The notes under the pieces: model-generated | The model's database searches: none | What the model saw: the letters and a program-made list of their open reading frames with translations, nothing else | What the model was told of the DNA's origin: nothing | Assembly (NCBI GenBank): GCA_021107345.1 | Contig: JAIOSX010000147.1 | Coordinates: 1 to 5,903 of the forward strand | Source of the DNA: Candidatus Aegiribacteria sp. | GTDB taxonomy: Bacteria > Fermentibacterota > Fermentibacteria > Fermentibacterales > Fermentibacteraceae | Direction of reading: 5' to 3' | Length of the DNA stretch: 5,903 nt | Translations under genes and position numbers: made by a program | In this document: piece after piece, positions 1-5,903 of the stretch | How positions within the stretch are numbered: position 1 is the first letter of the stretch | How the letters are laid out: the number at the start of each line of letters is the position of its first letter

Positions 1-953
1 ACCAGGTCCGACAGGGATTCTATACTGATATCTTCATTGACCCCTGGAACATCGAACAGGACATCCACAGACTTTACTTCACCGCCTCCTTTGATATCCA
101 GCCATTGGATACTGTGGAGCTTGTAGTCAGTTACAGCTTCAAAGCCTGGTACGCGGACCTGTGGTTCACAAAGAATTTTTTCACGATGTACGAGAACAGA
201 TCCTTTCAGTACCTGCTGGATCCTGCTGGATACTGGGGTGACGGTACAGTAGATCAGCTGGAGATAACTTTTGACTTCGGTGAACTGATTGCCAATGGAG
301 GTTATACAGTGGATCTTCCCGAGGGTGGAGTGTGGGTTGATGAAACTCAATATGTGATCTCAGAGAACGACTTCGATATGGCTTCTGCTCTTCCTCTGGA
401 AGTTACATACAGTGTTTCTGCATGGGGGACCACCAACGAACTCCTGAGAATTTCTGAAGATCCGAATGACTGCACAGTCACTGCCTCATCATTCCTGCCT
501 GCAAGCGGCAATTTCAGTTACTCGCCGCATAACCTGATCGACAGAGACTTATGCACGGCCTGGGCAGAAAACGCTTCCGGGTACAATGGAGAGTGGATCG
601 AGCTTCAGCTGGACCAGCCATTGATTGTTGGATTCGTGGGAATTGTCTGCGGATACACGAAAGATCAAACCACGTACACTGCCAACGGCAGACCTCGCAC
701 AGTAACTGTGGAGCTGTACAGTGAAAAGGATGTTTACATAGAAACAAGTACTCTTGAGGACATTCCGTGGGAAGAGGTTGAGAAGGGAATCCTCTCTCCT
801 TTAGTTCAGCACATCTTCAATAGCGGAAATGGTATTGATAACGTATACAGGATTCGTCTGCGCTTTGACGATGCTTATCCCGGAGATACCTATGAGGACC
901 TTTGCGTGTCAGAATTGTATGTAGCAGGCTGGCGCATACTGGAGAGAGAATAG
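1..953 (+). CDS. Exported protein with C-terminal NADase-type discoidin-like glycan-binding domain (5' partial)
   Basis: The reading frame is open from the first complete codon at base 3, so the true start lies left of the window; a TTG at 105 is the only apparent internal start and is not needed. Counting from base 3, residues ~1-150 form a beta-rich region with aromatic motifs (YSFKAW, LLDPAGYW) and no family I can name. Residues ~157-315 match the discoidin-like domain pattern seen in proteins annotated as NADase-type glycan-binding: TASSFLP, then NLIDRDLCTAW, GEWIELQL, CGYTKD, and a closing DLCVSELYVAGW. Four cysteines (157, 184, 216, 301) sit in this domain and could form disulfides, which fits export. 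No catalytic NADase domain is visible in the part seen. The stop is followed four bases later by the next gene, so the two are probably one transcript and may act together at the cell surface. The domain assignment is from remembered motifs; the function is inferred. Confidence 0.82.
   Translation, partial: QVRQGFYTDIFIDPWNIEQDIHRLYFTASFDIQPLDTVELVVSYSFKAWYADLWFTKNFFTMYENRSFQYLLDPAGYWGDGTVDQLEITFDFGELIANGGYTVDLPEGGVWVDETQYVISENDFDMASALPLEVTYSVSAWGTTNELLRISEDPNDCTVTASSFLPASGNFSYSPHNLIDRDLCTAWAENASGYNGEWIELQLDQPLIVGFVGIVCGYTKDQTTYTANGRPRTVTVELYSEKDVYIETSTLEDIPWEEVEKGILSPLVQHIFNSGNGIDNVYRIRLRFDDAYPGDTYEDLCVSELYVAGWRILERE
941..946 (+). promoter_or_regulatory. Ribosome binding site for the TTG start at 958
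   Basis: GGAGAG lies 11 bases before the TTG at 958, inside the last codons of the upstream gene. In this frame a TAG stop occurs at 922-924 and no ATG or GTG lies between it and 958. The purine-rich motif plus this constraint decides the TTG start and suggests translational coupling. Confidence 0.6.
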
Positions 954-957
954 GCAT

Positions 958-1833
958 TTGATTCTTTGCTGTCTTATTCTGTGTCTTAATACTTACGTGG
1001 GAACCGGTGAATGGTGCTCTGAAATCACCGCTATTGCCCCGTGCTCCGTGATTGTGCAGAGTCCCACTCATGAGAGTATTTCCTGGCAGCTCCTTATTCC
1101 CGTCAGGGCATCCTACGATAATATGCTTTCAGGTATCGGGCCTGTTGGTCTCGGGGTGGATACGCTGCTTTATATTGCTGTTCCCTTTGCTGATTACTCG
1201 GAAGAAGCTTTACTTGTCTCCGGAGAGAACGGCGTGCCGGAACTTGGAACTTTCTACCTTGCAGCTGGACTTGAAACCCGGGACACTCTGCATCTGGTCA
1301 ATCCACCTCATACATCTCTCACTGATGTTGTCCAGATATCTCTGCGCCCGAATGATACCTACATCGGATATCTTTACGAACTGATTAATACTCCCTTCTT
1401 AATGGCTCCAAGGCGAACTCCCGACGGTAGTCATCAATCGGATAGCAGGTTAGGCACCGACTGTGCCGGGCTGGCTGTTTACGGGAAGCGGCGTCAGGGA
1501 TTCGATTACTCCTATCTGGGTGCACAGCGTATTTCGGAATACCTGATTCCGATAGGAGAAGGCAGCTACGAACCTGTTGCAAGCAGTGACATCGCAATCT
1601 TTAAGAATGATGAGAATTCTGTTGTCCCTGTGGGGGATGATGGCCTTCAGCCCGGGGATATTCTCCACTTTGGAGCCCAGGTGTCTGTTTTTCTGGAGGA
1701 CAGAGGGATTACAGGTATTCTTGATTCGCAGGATATGGTGATACAGAGCTGGTTCTCCGGACCACACGTATGCACAATAAAGGAGAACGGTTTCTTCGGT
1801 TTACCTGTAAAGCTTTACCGCTGGCCTCAATAG
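958..1833 (+). CDS. Predicted secreted NlpC/P60-like cysteine hydrolase, divergent
   Basis: A 291-residue protein starting on TTG, four bases after the preceding stop. The first ~17 residues are hydrophobic (ILCCLILCL) and could be a short signal peptide, although there is no Lys/Arg before the hydrophobic run and no convincing lipobox. Residues ~20-135 look like a beta-rich accessory domain of unknown type. The C-terminal ~130 residues resemble the papain-like NlpC/P60 or CHAP fold: TDCAGLAVYGKR gives a candidate nucleophile Cys169, and LQPGDILHF (residues 231-238) matches the conserved PGD strand of these hydrolases. The next strand, AQVSVFLED, would normally begin with the catalytic His but has Gln241; His237 and His270 are nearby alternatives. 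If active it would probably cleave peptide bonds or amides outside the cytoplasm, perhaps in peptidoglycan. The family call rests on motif order only, so it could be an inactive or distinct member. Confidence 0.7.
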   Translation: MILCCLILCLNTYVGTGEWCSEITAIAPCSVIVQSPTHESISWQLLIPVRASYDNMLSGIGPVGLGVDTLLYIAVPFADYSEEALLVSGENGVPELGTFYLAAGLETRDTLHLVNPPHTSLTDVVQISLRPNDTYIGYLYELINTPFLMAPRRTPDGSHQSDSRLGTDCAGLAVYGKRRQGFDYSYLGAQRISEYLIPIGEGSYEPVASSDIAIFKNDENSVVPVGDDGLQPGDILHFGAQVSVFLEDRGITGILDSQDMVIQSWFSGPHVCTIKENGFFGLPVKLYRWPQ

Positions 1834-1920
1834 TGTTATCGGGTTAAATGTGGCTTAGCAAAGAACAGTGCAACGAAATCATATCTGGAGGATTCCGCTG
1901 TAATAATAACTCCACGTAAA
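1834..1920. other. Convergent intergenic gap without a recognised element
   Basis: This 87-base gap separates the + strand secreted-protein pair from the 3' end of the minus-strand cluster, so a bidirectional terminator would be expected. I see no GC-rich hairpin followed by a T-run on either strand and no clear repeat. Transcripts may end by another mechanism or read into each other. Confidence 0.5.
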
Positions 1921-2472
1921 TCAGGCATTTTCTACTCTATACACTGCGAAAATCCTACAGGGGCCAGGCTCACAACCAGCAAATGCCTTATTGTTTAATA
2001 GTTCAATTGCTTCTTCTAACGTCTCTAATAGACAGTGCCTGTTCACTTTCAGTTTTTCTGCCATGTGGTTACAGGACAGATAAGAACACTCTGGAGCAGT
2101 ACCTCCGCTAAAAGACACGATATCGTAACCCATTAAAGTTTTTTCTTTTCGCAGCACAACGCTGGTTGGAAATGACTCTTCGGGTAGAAACTCTTCCCAT
2201 TCCGGATTGTCTTCGTAGCATTGAAGTTCGTATGCTTCATAGTAGAACATAGTAGTACCACTTAGATCTATGCTATTATTTTTTGCTATTTCCATAATTA
2301 TTTCAGGTGAGTCAAATAACCAATAGCCGTTATGCTGCCAGTAGTTTATGTAGTCAGCAAAATCATGAGAGGTACAACTGCTTACAGAATATATATCATC
2401 GACCTGATCAGTTTTAAGCCAATCAGGTTTCTTGACTACTCTTTTTGCCATGTACCCAACTGCAATCATCAT
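1921..2472 (-). CDS. Uncharacterised conserved-looking protein, AT-rich gene
   Basis: A 183-residue (or slightly shorter) soluble, acidic protein with no signal peptide or membrane segment. I do not recognise a named domain, but its dense aromatic and polar motifs look like a real folded protein: KKPDWL near the N-terminus, INYWQHNGYWLFDSPEII (residues 42-59), YYEAYEL, CSYLSCNHMAEKL (129-141), and a closing EPGPCRIFAVYRV. Seven cysteines are spread along it. Two adjacent ATGs (2472 and 2469) follow an AAGG at 2478-2481, at spacings of 5 and 8 bases; the ATG at 2451 (giving MAKRVVKKPDWL) is an alternative with a weaker upstream motif. It starts 20 bases after the stop of the methyltransferase at 2493-3281 and could be co-transcribed with it. 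A hand count over 1921-2460 gives 214 G+C of 540 (about 40%), well below neighbouring genes, which suggests separate acquisition. No function is proposed. Confidence 0.78.
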   Translation of the reverse strand: MMIAVGYMAKRVVKKPDWLKTDQVDDIYSVSSCTSHDFADYINYWQHNGYWLFDSPEIIMEIAKNNSIDLSGTTMFYYEAYELQCYEDNPEWEEFLPEESFPTSVVLRKEKTLMGYDIVSFSGGTAPECSYLSCNHMAEKLKVNRHCLLETLEEAIELLNNKAFAGCEPGPCRIFAVYRVENA

Positions 2473-2492
2473 CTATGCCTTATCCGGATTCA

Positions 2493-3281
2493 TCACAAGG
2501 GCTTCCTTACGCGGATGTGCAGGTAGTAGGCGACCACCTGTGCACCCTGTATATCAGGGCATGCGTTTACGGTCTCATCGTCGGGCCTGGGTTCCCCTAT
2601 GCACTCCAATCTGAAGCCTACGCCGATCAGGAGATTGAACCATTGACTGAGCGTCATGTTGAATCGTGGGATCTTGAACTTGAGCAGATCAGTCTTGGCT
2701 TCCTGGGGAGCAGCGCCAAAAAGCCACTCTGACACCTCCCCGTTCATGTTTCGGAAATAGTCGCCCACTTCTATAGCGTAGGTATGACCTTTCTCATCTC
2801 GCAGGTTCCGGCGGTGCGGCGTATCGAAACATGGATGGCAGATGGAGAACTGCAGGAAACCACCGGGCTTCAAGACCCGATGCGCTTCCGACAGAACTGT
2901 CTCCGTTTCCATAATATCCATGAAACTCATGAATCCAGTTACGAAACCAAAGGTCTCGCCCGGAAACGGTAATTCTACAGCGGAAGCGAGCAGGTAGTCG
3001 ATACCCAGCAGTTCCTGTTCCTCCACAATACGGGCATGTTTGATGAACACCTCCGAAATGTCAATGGCTGTAATTCTGGCACCCTGCCTGGCCAGCAGCC
3101 TCGTGTTATGCCCCTCCCCGCACCCGATATCGATGCCTGAGGTTCCACTGATATTCGGGAGCATCTCAAAAAAGGCGGGAGTGTTCAGGTAATCGCGATA
3201 CACATCGTAACCGGCGCGCGCCAATTTGGTCCAGGCTTCTGCATTGCCATTCCATAGATGTCCGACTTGCTTATGATCCAT
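2493..3281 (-). CDS. Class I SAM-dependent methyltransferase
   Basis: A 262-residue cytoplasmic protein of normal length for stand-alone small-molecule methyltransferases. The Rossmann-fold signature is complete: motif I GIDIGCGEGHNT (residues 49-60) binds the SAM methionine part, ITAID (70-74) ends strand 2 with the acidic residue that holds the ribose, ASAVELPFPGETFGFV (99-114) covers motifs II-III, and HRVLKPGGFLQFSICHP (134-150) is the post-IV region. The C-terminal half (HPCFDTPHRR, EWLFGAAP, PRFNMTLSQWFNLL, GFRLECIGEPRP) probably forms the acceptor-binding part; it resembles a common ubiE/Methyltransf_11-type group whose substrate I cannot name. The ATG at 3281 is preceded at about 7 bases by an AAGG within an A-rich stretch. 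It lies 70 bases after the alpha/beta hydrolase and 20 bases before the AT-rich gene, on the same strand. The methyltransferase call is firm; the substrate is unknown. Confidence 0.93.
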   Translation of the reverse strand: MDHKQVGHLWNGNAEAWTKLARAGYDVYRDYLNTPAFFEMLPNISGTSGIDIGCGEGHNTRLLARQGARITAIDISEVFIKHARIVEEQELLGIDYLLASAVELPFPGETFGFVTGFMSFMDIMETETVLSEAHRVLKPGGFLQFSICHPCFDTPHRRNLRDEKGHTYAIEVGDYFRNMNGEVSEWLFGAAPQEAKTDLLKFKIPRFNMTLSQWFNLLIGVGFRLECIGEPRPDDETVNACPDIQGAQVVAYYLHIRVRKPL

Positions 3282-3351
3282 TTTAACGCCTTTTCTTTCC
3301 CGGTGAATGTTTCCCGTTACTCAGCCATCCTCTGAGCTCTCCCAGACAGGT

Positions 3352-4191
3352 TCACCTTTCATTATGAAGGTTAACCCAGTTCAGGAGATCATTCAACATT
3401 ATTTCATTATCCAGATCGTTATGAAGCTCATGGAAGCAGTCGGGGTAACTTATGAATTCTTTATCACGAGACTGAATTCGATCGAAGAATTTCTTTGCGC
3501 CTTCAGCGGAATTCAGTCGATCGGCTTTACCGTGGATCATAAGGAGTGGAATACTGATATTCTCCCCGCGCATCTTCACAGATTCCAACGTAGACAGTAA
3601 TTCTGCTCCCCATCGAGCGCTTATTTTACCGTGGACGAGCGGGTCATCCTGATAAGACTCCACGACAGATGGGATCCGAGAAATCGCTTCAACGTCCAGA
3701 CCGAGATCTATCGGAAATCTCGGGCATATACGGGATAAAATCCGAGCCAGTGCAACCTTAAAAGGTTTAGCTACTCCCACAGGCTCGATGGGTACTCCAG
3801 AGATAATCGTTCCCGCTAATTTTTCATTTTCTGAAAGTATGAAGTCCAGAGCTATCAAAGCCCCCATACTATGACCCATCAGGAAGATGAGTCGCCCCGA
3901 TTGTTGTGCTCTGATCACCCTGAGGAAATTCAACAGGTCAATACGATATTCCATCCACGAGTTTATATGACCGCGCTGACCAGGGGAGTTCCCATGACCT
4001 CGGAGGTCATACCCGTATACACCATATTCATTAGAAACCAGATGTTTGACAATGTTCATGTAGCGACCGCTATGATCACCAATTCCATGAACAATTATAA
4101 TCACAGCACGAGGGGAAACCTCCGGCAACCAGCACTGAGCGCACAGAGATACACCATTCATCCCTTCAAAATGGAACTCACTGCACTGCAT
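3352..4191 (-). CDS. Alpha/beta hydrolase, monoacylglycerol lipase / lysophospholipase type
   Basis: A 279-residue protein with the features of the Hydrolase_4 (serine aminopeptidase S33) monoglyceride lipase group and the usual length. HGIGDHSGRY (residues 35-44) is the oxyanion-hole region, GYDLRGHGNSPGQRGHI (60-76) is the conserved block of this group, GHSMG (106-110) is the nucleophile elbow with Ser108, HGKADRLN (220-227) carries the acid Asp224, and FHELHND (253-259) carries the catalytic His254. The triad is therefore complete. Such enzymes release fatty acids from monoacylglycerols or lysophospholipids; the exact substrate cannot be read here. There is no signal peptide, so it should be cytoplasmic. 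The start at 4191 is preceded by GGGGAG at about 4 bases, and the stop of the TPR remnant is only 14 bases upstream, so the two were probably once translated from one message. The family call is strong, the substrate moderate. Confidence 0.93.
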   Translation of the reverse strand: MQCSEFHFEGMNGVSLCAQCWLPEVSPRAVIIIVHGIGDHSGRYMNIVKHLVSNEYGVYGYDLRGHGNSPGQRGHINSWMEYRIDLLNFLRVIRAQQSGRLIFLMGHSMGALIALDFILSENEKLAGTIISGVPIEPVGVAKPFKVALARILSRICPRFPIDLGLDVEAISRIPSVVESYQDDPLVHGKISARWGAELLSTLESVKMRGENISIPLLMIHGKADRLNSAEGAKKFFDRIQSRDKEFISYPDCFHELHNDLDNEIMLNDLLNWVNLHNER

Positions 4192-4201
4192 ACATCTCCC
4201 C
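4192..4201 (-). promoter_or_regulatory. Ribosome binding site of the alpha/beta hydrolase
   Basis: On the minus strand GGGGAG sits about four bases before the ATG at 4191 and directly after the stop codon of the TPR remnant (4206-4208). This supports the 4191 start and indicates that the hydrolase is read behind the upstream frame in one message. The spacing is slightly short. Confidence 0.55.
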
Positions 4202-4205
4202 TATT

Positions 4206-4481
4206 CTATTCTTTTTCCCCGAGTTCTTTCAGGATATCATCTGCCCTGTTCATGGTTTTCCTGTTGCCGGAAGCTTCTGCCCTTGCATATGCCTTCTTTG
4301 CGAAGTGGATGGCATCTTCTTTCCTGCCTGTCATCAGGAAGTATTCTGCGGGGGCAAGGTATGTTTCCAGGAATTCAACTCCGTCGACTGCTTCGAAACC
4401 TTTCTGGAGGTACTCTCTCGCTTCCTCAACCGTATCCAGGTTCTGGGCAATGTGAATATATCGTGAATCATGCCCGGTTAT
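4206..4481 (-). pseudogene. C-terminal remnant of a tetratricopeptide-repeat protein, no start codon
   Basis: The minus frame ending at TAG 4206-4208 encodes about 91 residues that read as helical repeats: a repeat around TVEEAREYLQKGFEAVDG, then YLAPAEYFLMTGRKEDAIHFAKKAYARAEASG, then a final helix ADDILKELGEKE. The alternating small and aromatic residues (A-Y-F, A-F-A-K-A) are typical of TPR units. The frame stays open upstream only to a stop at 4563-4565, inside the neighbouring kinase-like gene, and contains no usable ATG, GTG or TTG before the repeat region. The only ATGs are internal, one in FLMTG and one near the C-terminus. The N-terminal part therefore appears lost where the kinase-like gene now ends (stop at 4481-4483, other frame). 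Alternatives are a non-canonical start such as ATT, or expression by frameshifting from the upstream gene; neither has clear support. The coding character is seen directly; pseudogene status is inferred. Confidence 0.6.
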
Positions 4482-5050
4482 CAGCCATCGCTTGCATTCG
4501 ACTGGCTGAGCTTTACTTTCTGCATAATGACTCTGGTATTCTCTTCTATCGACTGTGTTCCTTCAATACGAAGAAAAGGAGTCGCTAACTCTGAAAGCCA
4601 TTTCTCATGCATTGCCTTGCTGCGCATATCCAGTCCACCTGTATCATAAGCTGCAGCCCATTCAAGAAAACCCTTGTATATCTCGTGCCGGGGATCATCT
4701 GGATTCTGTATTTCAGCACCGTAACGATCAATCTCCCGCTTCTTCAGTCTCTGAATCCGAGTATCCGAAGGAACTCGAAGAAATACAACAAGGTCGAACA
4801 TCGGTATGGCAAAGTCACCCCACCCGCATAGCGAACCAGCAAGCACCCAGGAATCTGTTCTCTCAAGAGCCTGCCGTAGTAGCTCTTGCCTTTCCGCTCG
4901 TTCACGAATGATTCTGAAGGGAGGGTTCGTACGAATCCAGAAAATATCGTCAGTATCGAGGTGCGGAAATCCCGTCTCATCAGCAACGGACTTCGCGAGA
5001 GTTGTTGTCCCGGATCCAGATGCTCCGAAGATATGGATTCGTTGTATCAT
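4481..5050 (-). CDS. Small P-loop kinase-like / AAA-family protein with Thr in place of Walker A Lys
   Basis: A 189-residue cytoplasmic protein with an adenylate-kinase-like layout. It opens with strand 1 and a P-loop, IHIFGASGSGTTTLAK (residues 5-20), where the usual GK[ST] is GTT: Thr15 occupies the lysine position. HLDTDDIFW (30-38) resembles the substrate-binding DxD region of small nucleoside or shikimate kinases. SWVLAGSLCGWGD (67-79) and FDLVVFLRVP (85-94) follow, the latter being the Walker B-like strand. RLKKREIDRYG (101-111) is an Arg/Lys-rich lid-like helix. From memory, proteins annotated 'AAA family ATPase' or adenylate kinase often show this same GASGSGTTTL variant, so it may be a family trait and not damage. 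The substrate is unknown. The ATG at 5050 comes nine bases after the TehB-like gene, with AGGA directly abutting it, so translational coupling is likely. It overlaps the TPR remnant frame by only a few bases. Confidence 0.87.
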   Translation of the reverse strand: MIQRIHIFGASGSGTTTLAKSVADETGFPHLDTDDIFWIRTNPPFRIIRERAERQELLRQALERTDSWVLAGSLCGWGDFAIPMFDLVVFLRVPSDTRIQRLKKREIDRYGAEIQNPDDPRHEIYKGFLEWAAAYDTGGLDMRSKAMHEKWLSELATPFLRIEGTQSIEENTRVIMQKVKLSQSNASDG

Positions 5051-5059
5051 TCCTGCTAT

Positions 5060-5671
5060 CTAACTGGATTCTTTTCTCGCAATAATCCTGTTGACCGCAT
5101 GCTGATGAAGTACGCCGCCGGACATGCAGTCGAAGATATCCTCGGAACAGAATTCTATCTTCCATTCATGGTAGTAGGTCAGAAGTTCTCCTGAAATCCA
5201 CTTATGGGCTGTCTTCTCCCCGTCGGGGGCTTTTTCGATGAACGGTTTCTTCACGAAGACCGAGAACACATTCAATCCGCCAGGATTTGTATTAGTGCGG
5301 TAGTTCGCGAACAATTCCTTCCGCTGTTCTGGCGGAACGTACTGAAGTACTCCCGTCGAAAACAGTAGATCAAAGGACTCGGTGAGACGGAACTCATTAA
5401 TGTCCGCTACGAACGCCTCAATTTGAACACCAGCATCGGCAGCAAGCTGCTTTGTCTTCTCAATGCCCATGGGTGAAGTATCAAAGGCCGTCACCTGATA
5501 ACCGTTGCGGGCAAAGAAAATAGCGTTCCTGCCTTCACCACAACCGATGTCGAGAACCCTCAATGGACGATCGGGAGGCAGCATCTGTAGAACCCGATAG
5601 CATGAATGTGACGGGATCTTACCCCAATAATAACCCGGTCGTTCATATCTTTCGTCGTATAAATTCGTCAT
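5060..5671 (-). CDS. TehB-like class I SAM-dependent methyltransferase
   Basis: A 203-residue protein close in length and layout to TehB, the tellurite-resistance methyltransferase. LRVLDIGCGEGRNAIFFARNGYQVTAFD (residues 37-64) carries motif I with the GEGRN form typical of the TehB group and the acidic residue Asp64 ending strand 2. VADINEF (88-94) is motif II, FDLLFSTGVLQYV (100-112) is motif III, and NPGGLNVFSVFV (129-140) follows. The C-terminal GELLTYYHEWKIEF (161-174) corresponds to the TehB GEL-YY-W element. TehB-type enzymes methylate tellurite, selenite or small organic acceptors; relatives with other substrates are common, so tellurite resistance is not claimed. No tehA-like transporter is in the window. 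The ATG at 5671 has only weak purine stretches (GAGATGAA and, farther off, GGAAAG) before it. The gene lies nine bases before the P-loop gene and 35 bases after another methyltransferase. The family is well supported; the symbol is withheld. Confidence 0.9.
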   Translation of the reverse strand: MTNLYDERYERPGYYWGKIPSHSCYRVLQMLPPDRPLRVLDIGCGEGRNAIFFARNGYQVTAFDTSPMGIEKTKQLAADAGVQIEAFVADINEFRLTESFDLLFSTGVLQYVPPEQRKELFANYRTNTNPGGLNVFSVFVKKPFIEKAPDGEKTAHKWISGELLTYYHEWKIEFCSEDIFDCMSGGVLHQHAVNRIIARKESS

Positions 5672-5706
5672 TTCATCTCATTCTTTCCTTTGAGTACACT
5701 CTGCTC

Positions 5707-5903
5707 TTATTGAGATTTCCTTTTGTAGCCAGCAGTAAGCGTCATCTTATCAAACAGTACCCATTCATCATCTGGATTCTTGTCCACGTGTTCCGCAAGA
5801 CGATATATGCCATCATGAAAAGATTCCTCCGATATCATACTCAAAACAGATGTGCTTCTCGCTCGCGCCGCATCAAGATGCGCCATGCCTGTCTGATACG
5901 TCT
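5707..5903 (-). CDS. C-terminus of a SAM-dependent methyltransferase (partial at right edge)
   Basis: The minus frame ending at TAA 5707-5709 is open to the right edge, giving about 65 C-terminal residues. The start and the SAM-binding domain lie outside the window. The visible part has the pattern LDAARARSTSVLSM (helix), ESFHDGIYRLAEHVDKNPDDEW, and a final strand FDKMTLTAGYKRK. This resembles the C-terminal region of a group of class I SAM-dependent methyltransferases in which an ARG-SVL helix, an F-GL-RL-HV helix and a closing D-iTLTaGyK strand recur. The identification comes from this tail alone, so it is tentative, although the frame looks convincingly coding. If correct, two different methyltransferase genes are adjacent here, 35 bases apart, on the same strand, and probably co-transcribed. 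Confidence 0.6.
   Translation of the reverse strand, partial: TYQTGMAHLDAARARSTSVLSMISEESFHDGIYRLAEHVDKNPDDEWVLFDKMTLTAGYKRKSQ

Noticed and set aside
212..231. Tandem 10-base direct repeat (CCTGCTGGAT twice)
   Set aside because: It lies within coding sequence for LLDPAGYW, a motif that makes sense in the protein; ten bases is not a multiple of three and only two copies exist, so it looks like coincidence.
1925..1953. Inverted repeat ATTTTC / GAAAAT near the end of the AT-rich gene
   Set aside because: It is a six-base AT-rich match inside coding sequence with no T-run; it is not supported as a terminator.
3312..3340. Possible hairpin (CTCAG / CTGAG) between lipase and methyltransferase genes
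   Set aside because: The stem is only five base pairs with a seven-base loop and no T-run follows on the minus strand, too weak for a terminator or riboswitch.
3871..4455. Long + strand open frame of 194 codons
   Set aside because: It is antisense to the 5' part of the lipase and to the TPR remnant, has a composition typical of shadow frames, and crosses two better-supported coding regions.
5060..5671. Tellurite resistance locus (tehAB)
   Set aside because: Only a TehB-like methyltransferase is present; no tehA-type transporter or other metalloid gene is seen, and TehB-like enzymes have varied substrates.
2473..5706. Integron cassette array (single genes, one direction, mixed functions)
   Set aside because: A GTTAGAT core-like heptamer occurs on the minus strand at 5058-5064 and an ATTTAAC-like one near 1844-1850, but neither has a matching inverse partner at a sensible distance. 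The gaps at 9, 20 and 35 bases leave no room for an attC outside the genes, and no integrase is seen.

Overview
The window looks like bacterial chromosome from an unidentified, probably environmental organism. Genes are dense, intergenic gaps are short, Shine-Dalgarno-like motifs precede most starts, and base composition is intermediate (about 50-55% G+C except in one gene). No rRNA, tRNA, integrase, transposase or CRISPR array is visible. Nothing here fixes the taxon; an uncultured candidate-phylum bacterium is only a guess.

Left third (1-1833, + strand): two adjacent genes for apparently exported proteins. The first is cut by the left edge and ends in a discoidin-like beta-sandwich resembling the glycan-binding domain of streptococcal NADase. 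The second starts on a TTG four bases later. Its C-terminal domain looks like a papain-like (NlpC/P60 or CHAP type) cysteine hydrolase with an unusual catalytic-histidine region. The pair reads as an envelope or surface module, possibly binding glycan and processing cell wall.

A gap of 87 bases (1834-1920) with no recognised feature separates these from a convergent minus-strand cluster. Read in its own direction, from the right edge leftwards, the cluster holds: (i) the C-terminus of a SAM methyltransferase (cut by the right edge); (ii) a TehB-like SAM methyltransferase; (iii) a small P-loop kinase/ATPase-like protein with Thr at the Walker A lysine position; (iv) a start-less remnant of a TPR protein; (v) a monoacylglycerol-lipase-like alpha/beta hydrolase; (vi) a third class I SAM methyltransferase; (vii) an AT-rich uncharacterised gene, about 40% G+C.

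Gaps inside the cluster are 9-70 bases, so several genes may be co-transcribed, but the functions do not form a recognisable pathway. One-direction packing of unrelated small enzymes, a broken gene and a compositionally deviant gene suggest an accessory region built by successive insertions and deletions. I looked for integron attC sites at the junctions and did not find convincing ones. I see no complete known system here. The points most worth a second look are the deviant 183-residue gene, the TPR remnant, the altered P-loop and the altered cysteine-hydrolase active site.
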